18,732 bases of DNA, taken from positions 1 to 18,732 of the forward strand of contig JAEOTL010000102.1 in assembly GCA_016839845.1 (NCBI GenBank), written 5' to 3'. The notes beneath the pieces are model-generated. The model made no database searches. It was given only the letters and a program-made list of their open reading frames with translations, and was not told the origin of the DNA. Made by a program: the position numbers and the translations under genes. This DNA is from Promethearchaeota archaeon. GTDB lineage: Archaea; Asgardarchaeota; Lokiarchaeia; Sigynarchaeales; SOKP01. Below, piece by piece: positions 7,260 to 13,899 of this stretch; within the stretch, counting starts at the first letter, position 1, and the number at the start of each line of letters is the position of its first letter.

Positions 7260-7550
7260 CTATCCCCCAAAATAGATATAAATAAAGACAATTTGATCTC
7301 CATCTTTTAGCACGGTTTCTAAGAATTTATCGTGTTGGTAACTCCTTCCATTTATGATTATGGACAAAAATTTACTAAACACACCTTTTTTTCCCTTTTC
7401 CCAAACTAGATCAAAAAACTTCTTACCGTATTTTTGTTCAAAAAACTCAATTAATTCCGATAAAGATAATTCTTTTTCAAATTCAAAGGTTTCATTTAAA
7501 TTTCCGGTAACTTCATTGAATGGTGGAGAAAATTCAAGGTGCAGTTTCAT
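7260..7550 (-). CDS. MoaD/ThiS-like ubiquitin-fold protein ending in Gly-Gly
   Basis: A 96-residue beta-grasp protein. It begins MKLHLEFSPPFNEVTG, contains a helix LSLSELIEFFEQKYGKKFFD, a strand FLSIIINGRSY, and finishes LKDGDQIVFIYIYFGG: the NG...L.DGD.I.F...GG pattern of MoaD, ThiS, Urm1 and archaeal SAMP proteins. The terminal Gly-Gly is exposed at the C-terminus, as required for adenylation by an E1/MoeB-type enzyme. It could be a sulfur carrier (molybdopterin, thiamine, tRNA thiolation) or a protein modifier. No MoaE, E1-like or deconjugase gene is nearby, so the choice is open. The ATG at 7550 is preferred over the TTG two codons upstream. The gene follows the Lys-rich ORF on the same strand but after a terminator. 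Confidence 0.85.
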   Translation of the reverse strand: MKLHLEFSPPFNEVTGNLNETFEFEKELSLSELIEFFEQKYGKKFFDLVWEKGKKGVFSKFLSIIINGRSYQHDKFLETVLKDGDQIVFIYIYFGG

Positions 7551-7639
7551 GGTCAAATTAAGCCCATTTATTCAATTATGTTAGGAAATAAAAAGAAATA
7601 AATAATTAAAAATTTGATGATAATAAGAAATAAAAAGAT

Positions 7640-7671
7640 GATGATTAAGGAAATTAATAACCTTAATCATC
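7640..7671 (-). terminator. Hairpin terminator after the Lys-rich small gene
   Basis: A perfect 11-bp inverted repeat: GATGATTAAGG (7640-7650) and CCTTAATCATC (7661-7671), with a 10-base loop. On the minus strand the stem is followed almost at once by CTTTTTATTTC, giving the layout of an intrinsic terminator. The stem includes the final two Asp codons and the TAA stop of the small gene at 7663-7842. Confidence 0.6.
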
Positions 7672-7842
7672 TTTTGCTTCTTTTACTGCTTTTTTAAACC
7701 CTTTTTTAACGCTCCCTTTCTTGACTCCCTTCTTAACGCCTTTTCCTAAAGCTTCTGAACCGGTAACATCCTCAACTAATCCTCCGGCAGCTTTAGCTAC
7801 GCTTTTCAGGAGACCTTTTTTAAAACTCCCTATATTAATCAC
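7663..7842 (-). CDS. Lys-rich 59-residue protein with KKG repeats
   Basis: The open frame reads (M)INIGSFKKGLLKSVAKAA, then GGLVEDVTGSEALGKG, then VKKG VKKG SVKKG FKKAVKEAKDD. About a quarter of the residues are lysine, in a repeated VKKG/FKK pattern with Gly or Ala at regular spacing, as in an amphipathic or membrane/nucleic-acid-binding helix. The end is acidic (EAKDD). The start is awkward. An in-frame TAA lies four codons upstream, and GTG at 7842 is the only standard start, yet the strong AGAAGGAG lies only one base before it; a non-standard start a few codons inside (ATT or ATA) would be better spaced. A terminator hairpin covers the stop, which supports a real transcript. The function is unknown. 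Confidence 0.55.
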   Translation of the reverse strand: MINIGSFKKGLLKSVAKAAGGLVEDVTGSEALGKGVKKGVKKGSVKKGFKKAVKEAKDD

Positions 7843-8062
7843 GCTCCTTCTTTATTTATTTTTTAACAACCAGTAAGACTCAAAATATATTCTTATATTA
7901 ACATAATGGAAATTCGGGTAATATAAATTTAATGTCGATTTGGATCTAAGTTTGAAGCAGAATTATAAATCTTTTAATCTCACCATATTTTTATTATGAA
8001 TTTAACAGATAAATTCTAATAGAGTTATTAGTAATTAACCATAACAGCATTTTTTGTTATAT

Positions 8063-8070
8063 GAGGTGAT
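8063..8070 (+). promoter_or_regulatory. Ribosome-binding site deciding the thymidylate synthase start
   Basis: GAGGTGAT is a full match to the expected anti-Shine-Dalgarno complement. It overlaps the ATG at 8069 and so cannot serve it, but it lies seven bases before the in-frame TTG at 8078. Confidence 0.6.
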
Positions 8071-8077
8071 GTCAAAA

Positions 8078-9088
8078 TTGGCAAAGGTCTTCTTTATTTC
8101 TGAGAAAAACGTTCGAGATGCATGGATTTCAGCTTTAGGACAAGTTTTATTCAATGGTGATGATATTAAAACGGAATATGACAAAACAGAAGACCCTCCT
8201 TCTAAAGATGCCACAGTCTTGATAGAAATTACAGACCCATTAAGTAGTCCTATTATGCGAAAAGATAAAATTATGAAAATTCGTTCTAACAGTGGTACAT
8301 CTTATGAAGTTTATGGGTGCATGGCAGATACGTATCTTATTGGTTCGATCCAAGGGGGGTATATTGAGGAAATTATGGAAGGCACTAATGATCACTTTCT
8401 ATCAGACTCGGGTGTGAGTTTTCCTTATTCTTATCATGATAGAATCTTTAATTACGCCCCTTTTTCTCTTGAGGATTCGGTTCATAAGAACTACAATTTG
8501 GAGACCGTTCCCCCTGAGAACGTAAAGAACCATCAAAAATTATTGAGAGCAGAAAAGGTAAGAAGCACGCCAGAATCTTCTATTTGGAGAATTGCTAGTG
8601 GGATTGAACTTGATTTAGATAACAGTATTTCAGATCAATTGGGAATCGGAAAGATTCCGATTGCGGCTCTTGAGTTTCCCAGAATCAATCAGATGGAATA
8701 TATTGTTCAAAAACTAAAAGAAAAACCCTTTTCTCGAAGAGCTCAGGCCATTACTTGGCGACCTTTGATAGATCCGTATCATTCAGACCCTCCTTGTCTC
8801 CAGCGGATATTTATGCGAATAAAAGAAGGAAAATTGATGATGCAAACTACGTGGAGGAGTAGAGATCTATTCAGAGCTTGGGAGGCAAACGTAAATGGTA
8901 TGATAAGAATCCAACAAAAAATTGCCTTTGAATTAGGTGTTGAGATGGGGCATTATTTAGATTTTAGTAATTCTCTTCACATTTATGGGAATACAATTTC
9001 CGAAGTGAAGGATATGCTAACTCGTATGAGAAATAAAGGAGAGAAATTTCCAGAGGTTGTTGCTAAACTTATTGAGAACGAGCTTTAA
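8078..9088 (+). CDS. thyA: Thymidylate synthase (ThyA family), divergent
   Basis: A 336-residue ThyA-superfamily enzyme, expected to methylate dUMP to dTMP with methylene-folate or methanopterin-type C1 carrier. The catalytic half is clear: RRAQAITWRPLIDPYHSD (220-237), PPCLQ with nucleophile Cys240, KLMMQTTWRSRDLFRAWEAN (252-271; RS phosphate loop, Asn271 or Asn273 as base-recognition Asn), IAFELGVEMGHY, and SNSLHIYGN (His301, Tyr303). The residue after the catalytic Cys is Leu-Gln instead of the classical His, and PFN is replaced by EAN, so it belongs to a divergent archaeal or hydroxymethylase-like branch; a dCMP/dUMP hydroxymethylase role cannot be excluded. The long N-terminal part (1-200) is not in E. 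coli ThyA. TTG at 8078 is chosen from its ribosome-binding site; ATG 8069 is the alternative. Its stop overlaps the convergent tatD stop by 4 bp. Confidence 0.85.
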   Translation: MAKVFFISEKNVRDAWISALGQVLFNGDDIKTEYDKTEDPPSKDATVLIEITDPLSSPIMRKDKIMKIRSNSGTSYEVYGCMADTYLIGSIQGGYIEEIMEGTNDHFLSDSGVSFPYSYHDRIFNYAPFSLEDSVHKNYNLETVPPENVKNHQKLLRAEKVRSTPESSIWRIASGIELDLDNSISDQLGIGKIPIAALEFPRINQMEYIVQKLKEKPFSRRAQAITWRPLIDPYHSDPPCLQRIFMRIKEGKLMMQTTWRSRDLFRAWEANVNGMIRIQQKIAFELGVEMGHYLDFSNSLHIYGNTISEVKDMLTRMRNKGEKFPEVVAKLIENEL

Positions 9089-9840
9089 AAAATATTAGGA
9101 AAGATTCTTCTCGTGTTTTCTTGTATTTGGGATTCTAATTCGTCTAAGGGGATTTGTTTTAATTTTGAAATAGTTTTTAGTACGCCTTTAATCATTGCGG
9201 GAGTCCCAGCTTTCCCAGAATATTTAACCGGGCCATCACTCTCAAGGAGTAGAAACTCTTTATCAACAGTTAATACGGTTTTTTTAACTGGTGGTGAATA
9301 ACTTATTGCTGGCGTTATAGAAAAATAATACCCTCGGTCAATACCTAGATTTAAAAATTCTTCTGGTCCCGAATACCAATGGATATTGATATTGGGAATA
9401 TTGTAAGAAGGTAGCATCTCGAAAACTGTTTTTTCGGCCCCTTTGGTATGTAGATTTATGGGTAATTCTAACTCCTGGGCTACTGAGAGCATTTTTTCAA
9501 AGATTTTTCTTTGAAGGGGATAAAGGTCTCTATTTTTTATAAAATGATGATCTAACCCTATTTCTCCGATGGCACAGATTTTATTTCTGTTTTCTTTTAT
9601 TTCCTCAACCACCGAATCTACTTGATTCTCAATATCCTTGTTCATTTTAACTTCTTCTGGATGGATGCCTAATGCGGGATAAACTATCTCATGTCTCTCT
9701 GAGATTTGTAGAATTCTTTGAAGACTAATGGCACTCATTCCCACTGCAATTATCTTTTCTACTCCTGCTTGTTTTGCTTCCTGTAAAATATCCTCTAGGA
9801 CTAAGTAGAGATTTGCATGACAATGGATGTCTATTAGCAC
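9085..9840 (-). CDS. tatD: TatD-family metal-dependent hydrolase (putative deoxyribonuclease)
   Basis: A 251-residue TIM-barrel amidohydrolase-superfamily enzyme. Metal ligands are in place: DIHCH (His6, His8), AIGEIGLD (Glu93), INLHT (His131), NIHWYSG (His154) and LESDGP (Asp202). TatD proteins are Mg-dependent 3'-5' DNases or related hydrolases in DNA repair and turnover. The length is usual for the family. The start is GTG at 9840, with GAGGTG five bases upstream (9846-9851). It lies 21 bp after the small helical gene on the same strand, so the two are probably cotranscribed. It is convergent with thyA (4-bp TTAA overlap). LHTKGA replaces the usual LHxRxA, a small variation in the active-site rim. 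Confidence 0.88.
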   Translation of the reverse strand: MLIDIHCHANLYLVLEDILQEAKQAGVEKIIAVGMSAISLQRILQISERHEIVYPALGIHPEEVKMNKDIENQVDSVVEEIKENRNKICAIGEIGLDHHFIKNRDLYPLQRKIFEKMLSVAQELELPINLHTKGAEKTVFEMLPSYNIPNINIHWYSGPEEFLNLGIDRGYYFSITPAISYSPPVKKTVLTVDKEFLLLESDGPVKYSGKAGTPAMIKGVLKTISKLKQIPLDELESQIQENTRRIFPNIF

Positions 9841-9845
9841 TTAAG

Positions 9846-9851
9846 CACCTC
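9846..9851 (-). promoter_or_regulatory. Ribosome-binding site GAGGTG for tatD
   Basis: GAGGTG on the minus strand, five bases before the GTG start at 9840, fixes the tatD start as a non-ATG codon. Confidence 0.55.
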
Positions 9852-9861
9852 TTTATAAAAA

Positions 9862-10200
9862 TTACAGAGAACTTACCTGCTCCCGAATTTCTGCTATTTT
9901 TTTCACCAACGCAAACTTTCTCCTAGGATTATAGGTAAAGGTCTCTAAATTATCTCGAAGGGTTTCTAGCTCCCTTAGTAATTCTAATTTAAGATCTTCT
10001 TTAGTGTAAGGTCCAATACGTTTAGGAGGAGGCTCTATTTTAGCAGCTCTTTTTATTCTTAAATCAGAAATAGCTTTTGCAAGTTTAATTTGAAATCCTT
10101 TTGCTTCGCTTGGATCCACATCTCCTAGTGTATCAAACGAGGTTTGTAAACCATCGATAAAAGATTCTAAATCTTCTATGTCTATTTTATCACCGGGCAT
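9862..10200 (-). CDS. Small helical protein of unknown function upstream of tatD
   Basis: A 112-residue soluble protein. Residues 1-55 form an acidic helical region (IDIEDLESFIDGLQTSFDTL, later KGFQIKLAKAISDLRIKRAA). A Pro-rich hinge (EPPPKRIGPYTKEDL, 56-70) leads to a second long charged helix (LELLRELETLRDNLETF), then a basic end. No catalytic motif, Cys cluster or membrane segment is seen, and the family is not recognised. The ATG at 10200 has a TATA-like GTTATAATTA about 26-30 bp upstream, suggesting a leaderless transcript that continues into tatD 21 bp later. Confidence 0.7.
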   Translation of the reverse strand: MPGDKIDIEDLESFIDGLQTSFDTLGDVDPSEAKGFQIKLAKAISDLRIKRAAKIEPPPKRIGPYTKEDLKLELLRELETLRDNLETFTYNPRRKFALVKKIAEIREQVSSL

Positions 10201-10331
10201 ACGAATATCGAGAAATTGATTATAGCTGTAATTATAACTTCTAGAATAAAATCAAATATTTATTATTGTTTATTCGAATTTCATGTTTTCATATGGATGT
10301 AGCTATAGTTTTTGAAAATCATTTATCCCCT

Positions 10332-11015
10332 TTATTTCACTGATCTTATTTTGGGAACCAACATTGGAACTTTTTTCTTATATTCTTCATATTCTTGACC
10401 AAATTCCACTAGAAGCTCTTTTTCTTCTTTCCAAGAAATAATATAGATTAGAACAATAATAAACGGGCTAGAAAGAACAGAATATAATGAAGATAAAAGA
10501 ATTGAGAATCCTAAATGGGCAAGTATTGCCCCAAAGTATTGAGGATGCCTAATCTTAGAATAAATACCTGTATTTACAATTTTCTCAGGTCTATGGGTTT
10601 CTGCTACTTTAAGTGTTAATTTCTTGACACCTATAATTCCATACCACATTGCGAATGAAATTAAAGGAATTGAGATTACCATGTGGAGAATCGGGATTGA
10701 AACGTTCACCACGGGGATTATTAAAGTTAGGGATTGGAAAAGAGGAATTATAAACGTAGGTTGGGGTGAAATCCAGATTCCGAAAAGGAAAATGAAAAAA
10801 AACCACCCTGAAATCATTCCAAAAATCGTAGTTAACTTTAGTCCTTTAGCTTTACCATATTTTTCCTGAAATTTAGAATGCTCAAGAGACAAGAAATATA
10901 CCGGTATTATGGCTATTATCCCTATTACGGAGATATAAAAGAAAATGTACATGTCACTCACTTCCCACGATTTTTTCAATTTCAGTTCTACACTCTTTGG
11001 TATATGTTTATTCAT
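10332..11015 (-). CDS. Isoprenylcysteine carboxyl methyltransferase-like membrane protein
   Basis: A 227-residue integral membrane methyltransferase of the ICMT/PEMT/NnrU superfamily. About five membrane segments precede the C-terminal catalytic end HRPEKIVNTGIYSKIRHPQY (141-160), then FGAILAHLGFSIL, a hydrophobic hairpin, and EEKELLVEFGQEYEEYKKKVP (197-217). The RHP-x-Y motif and the EE-x-x-L-x-x-x-F...Y-x-x-Y-x-x-x-VP tail bind S-adenosylmethionine and close the active site in this family. Members methylate prenyl-cysteine carboxylates, phospholipids or other membrane substrates. No CaaX protein or prenyltransferase is seen in the window, so the substrate is unknown. The ATG at 11015 is preceded by AAGGAG about 12 bp upstream. 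It is divergent from the CoA-transferase gene (60-bp shared promoter region). Confidence 0.82.
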   Translation of the reverse strand: MNKHIPKSVELKLKKSWEVSDMYIFFYISVIGIIAIIPVYFLSLEHSKFQEKYGKAKGLKLTTIFGMISGWFFFIFLFGIWISPQPTFIIPLFQSLTLIIPVVNVSIPILHMVISIPLISFAMWYGIIGVKKLTLKVAETHRPEKIVNTGIYSKIRHPQYFGAILAHLGFSILLSSLYSVLSSPFIIVLIYIISWKEEKELLVEFGQEYEEYKKKVPMLVPKIRSVK

Positions 11016-11064
11016 AATTATATTTAAAACTCCTTAAAAACTAGAGTTAGTGTATTTAACCTTT

Positions 11065-11072
11065 AAGGTGAT
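11065..11072 (+). promoter_or_regulatory. Ribosome-binding site AAGGTGAT for the CoA-transferase gene
   Basis: AAGGTGAT ends three bases before the TTG at 11076 and supports a TTG start. The spacing is somewhat short. A TATA-like CCTTAAAAAC around 11032-11041 lies at a plausible distance for a very short leader. Confidence 0.45.
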
Positions 11073-11075
11073 AAG

Positions 11076-12986
11076 TTGCCCATTTCTTCTAATCAAACCC
11101 TTGATAATTTTTTACACAAATATGAAAAGAAGCGAGTATCTGTAGAGGACGCAATAATCGGATATATCAAACCGGGGAGTAGAATTTTCATAGATTCAGG
11201 ATGCTCAGAGCCAGTTGACCTTACTAAAAAATTAATCGAACTGGGATTAAAACTTCCTGACGTCGAGATTTTACATTTTCTCAGTCTTAGTGATCTTGAC
11301 TATTATGAGACGGTAGGAGGTATCGAAGATCTATTTAGACATAATGCACTATTTATTGGAAAATCACTCCGAAAGTACATAGATAGGGGGCAAGCAGATT
11401 ATACACCAATGCTGCTATCAGAAATCCCTAAATTATTTAAATCGGGTAAAATGCACTTGGATACAGCATTAATTCAAGTGAGCCCCCCTGATAAATATGG
11501 TTACTGTAGTTATGGAATTAATGTGGATATCGTTAAACCTATAACGGAGGTAGCTGATTGCGTTATTGCGGAAATAAATCCGAAAATGCCTCGTACATTA
11601 GGAGATTCCTTTATTCAAATGGATGACATAGATGCATTTGTTGTCTCTGAGCATGAGATAATTGAATACAGTTACAGTAAACCCAATGAAACCGCAGAAA
11701 AAATAGCAGGATTTGTAGCTTCCTTAATAGAAGATGAATCTACAATTCAAATGGGCATTGGTGTTATTCCTAATGCAGTAACAGCTAAGCTTACTGAGAA
11801 AAAAGATTTAGGGGTTCATAGCGAAGTCTTTTCAGATGGAATTGTTGATCTGGTTGAGAATGGAATTGTTACATGCAAAAAAAAGACACTTCATAAAGAT
11901 AAAATCATCTGTTCATTTGTTTTAGGATCAAAAAGACTTTATAATTTTGTGGACGATAACCCAATGGTCGAATTCCACCCATGTGATTACACTAATGACC
12001 CTTTCATAATTAGTCAAAACAAAAAACAAGTTGCAATAAATGCAGCCTTAACCGTTGATTTAACAGGACAGGTTAATTCAGATTCTATAGGACATAGATT
12101 TTTCAGTGGCATTGGTGGGCAAGTTGATTTTATTCGTGGAGCTGGTAGATCAAATAATGGTAAACCTATAATTGTAGTCCCATCAACAGCTTTATTAAAG
12201 AATGGAAAAAAAGTTTCTCGCATTGTACCTTACCTTCAACCTGGATCAGGAGTAGTGATTACCCGAGGAGACGTCCATTACGTTGTAACAGAATGGGGTA
12301 TTGCCTATCTTTACGGAAAATCGATACGTGAAAGAGTATTGCAGATGATCAATATTGCGCATCCCGATTTTAGGGAGGAATTATTAGAACATGCTAAAAA
12401 GTGGAATTATGTCTATTCTGATCAAAAACTACCAGTTTCCATTGATGGGAGAATTGCGATATATCCTCAGAAATATGAAACCAAGTTATCCCTAAAAAAT
12501 TCCAAAACCATAATGATTCGACCAGTGAAACCCACTGATGAGAGAATGATTCAAGAACTCCACTATTCGCTGGATGATAAGGATCGTTATCTTCGATTCT
12601 TTACTCCTATGAAAGATTTTAGGCATAAGAAGATTCAACCAATGATTAATATTGATTATATTACCGACATGATTCTGGTCGGGATTGAAAGGTATAATGA
12701 AAAAGACAAGATTGTTGCTATGGGGGGATTTTTTAAGACAAACCAACCATCTTTAGCTGAGCTTGCCTTTGTAGTTCATAAGAACTGGCGGGGTTTAGGG
12801 ATTTCTAGATTTCTATTAGAATATCTTGCTCAAATCGCCCGTGAGCTTAATTATAAGAGTTTTGGGGCATCTATTCTAGTACAAAATCAAGCTATGCTTC
12901 ATATCATAAATACATCAGGATACACACAGATTCTGCGGAAAATAGAAGGCGGGGTAACTGAATTTGTTATTGATCTTTCAAAATAA
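11076..12986 (+). CDS. Acetyl-CoA hydrolase/CoA-transferase fused to a GNAT acetyltransferase
   Basis: A 636-residue two-domain protein. Residues 1-470 are a class I CoA-transferase/acetyl-CoA hydrolase: MGIGVIPNAVTAKLTEKKDLG (226-246), the catalytic segment GVHSEVFSDGIVDLVE (246-261; Glu250 is the expected CoA-thioester nucleophile), FFSGIGGQVDFIRGA (342-356), PGSGVVITRGDVHYVVTEWG (389-408) and IAHPDFREEL (427-436). Relatives include 4-hydroxybutyrate and acetate/succinate CoA-transferases. Residues 478-636 are a GNAT domain: IMIRPVKPTDE, ELAFVVHKNWRGLGISRFLL (motif A, acetyl-CoA loop RGLGIS), and a late NQAMLHIINTSGY. The fusion suggests acetylation linked to acyl-CoA level or autoregulation, as inference. 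A TTG start with AAGGTGAT upstream is used. It diverges from the ICMT-like gene. Confidence 0.88.
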   Translation: MPISSNQTLDNFLHKYEKKRVSVEDAIIGYIKPGSRIFIDSGCSEPVDLTKKLIELGLKLPDVEILHFLSLSDLDYYETVGGIEDLFRHNALFIGKSLRKYIDRGQADYTPMLLSEIPKLFKSGKMHLDTALIQVSPPDKYGYCSYGINVDIVKPITEVADCVIAEINPKMPRTLGDSFIQMDDIDAFVVSEHEIIEYSYSKPNETAEKIAGFVASLIEDESTIQMGIGVIPNAVTAKLTEKKDLGVHSEVFSDGIVDLVENGIVTCKKKTLHKDKIICSFVLGSKRLYNFVDDNPMVEFHPCDYTNDPFIISQNKKQVAINAALTVDLTGQVNSDSIGHRFFSGIGGQVDFIRGAGRSNNGKPIIVVPSTALLKNGKKVSRIVPYLQPGSGVVITRGDVHYVVTEWGIAYLYGKSIRERVLQMINIAHPDFREELLEHAKKWNYVYSDQKLPVSIDGRIAIYPQKYETKLSLKNSKTIMIRPVKPTDERMIQELHYSLDDKDRYLRFFTPMKDFRHKKIQPMINIDYITDMILVGIERYNEKDKIVAMGGFFKTNQPSLAELAFVVHKNWRGLGISRFLLEYLAQIARELNYKSFGASILVQNQAMLHIINTSGYTQILRKIEGGVTEFVIDLSK

Positions 12987-13086
12987 TTAACTTAACTAAA
13001 AACCAAGGAACTTATTTGTAGGTGAAAATTTAATCCTTATCTCTGAATTTTACAAGCTCTATAAGACTGAAGGTTTATCACCAGAT

Positions 13087-13893
13087 GTGATTTCCCATTT
13101 CCAAAATATTATTTACAATTTTTACACTCAATATGGAAGGAAATTTCCATTTAGAACTGAAATTACACCATATAATGTGTTAGTTTCAGAGGTAATGCTG
13201 CAACAGACTCAAACTGGGAGAGTTGCGGAAAAATTTCTACAATTTATTGAAGAGTTCCCCGATTTTATTACACTCTCGAACGCTTCCTTGAATGAGGTTC
13301 TAAAAAGATGGCAGGGTTTAGGTTATAATCGACGGGCAATTGCATTGAAAAAAATTGCAGAAGTAATCATTGACGTTTATAATGGTATTTTACCGGATTC
13401 TGTTGAGATATTGAAGACCTTTCCCCAAATCGGACATAATACTGCCTCTTCAATAGTAGCATTTGCCTTTAATAAACCTACAGTTTTTATTGAAACGAAC
13501 ATAAGGAGAGTGTACATGTACTTTTTCTTCTATAGTAAGAATGCTGTTACCGATAAAGAAATTATTTCGATACTAGAGAAAACAATAGATTATAATAATC
13601 CTCGCCAATGGTATTATGCGCTCATGGATTATGGAGTAATGCTGAAAAAAACACATCCTGAGCTTAATAAAAAAAGTGCTCATTATAGAAAACAATCCTC
13701 TTTCAAGGGTTCAAATAGGCAAATCAGGGGTGAAATTTTACGAATTCTAATCAAAAATAAAGCTGTCAATATCTCTGATCTCGAAACTCGAATCCCAACA
13801 GTAGATTCAAAAAAGCTAAGGGGGATCCTTGCCCAATTAGAAAACGAAGGATTCATAAAAATAAGAAAAGACGTAGTACATATTGCGGACTAA
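13087..13893 (+). CDS. MutY/Nth-like DNA glycosylase without Fe-S cluster
   Basis: A 268-residue HhH-GPD glycosylase resembling adenine glycosylase MutY. Seen: KFPFRTEITPYNVLVSEVMLQQ and TQTGRV (19-46; Glu35 matches the MutY catalytic Glu), WQGLGYNRRA (75-84), the helix-hairpin-helix FPQIGHNTAS (112-121), FIETNIRRV (134-142), and DYGVMLKKTHPELNKKSAHY (181-200). Family MutY enzymes excise A opposite 8-oxoG. The four Cys of the Fe-S cluster are absent, replaced by KKSAHYRKQSSF-GSNRQIRG, and the usual catalytic Asp is Glu136. The last 55 residues form a winged helix (RGEILRILI...LENEGFIKIRKD). GTG at 13087 is the first standard start, but the frame is open and protein-like back to 13000, so the true N-terminus may be longer. 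It is 4 bp from the stop of the convergent radical SAM gene's region. Confidence 0.8.
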   Translation: MISHFQNIIYNFYTQYGRKFPFRTEITPYNVLVSEVMLQQTQTGRVAEKFLQFIEEFPDFITLSNASLNEVLKRWQGLGYNRRAIALKKIAEVIIDVYNGILPDSVEILKTFPQIGHNTASSIVAFAFNKPTVFIETNIRRVYMYFFFYSKNAVTDKEIISILEKTIDYNNPRQWYYALMDYGVMLKKTHPELNKKSAHYRKQSSFKGSNRQIRGEILRILIKNKAVNISDLETRIPTVDSKKLRGILAQLENEGFIKIRKDVVHIAD

Positions 13894-13899
13894 AATATC

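Noticed and set aside
8041..8060. ATAACA...TGTTAT inverted repeat before thyA as an operator
   Set aside because: Only six bases per arm in AT-rich DNA, with no matching copy elsewhere; chance is a sufficient explanation.
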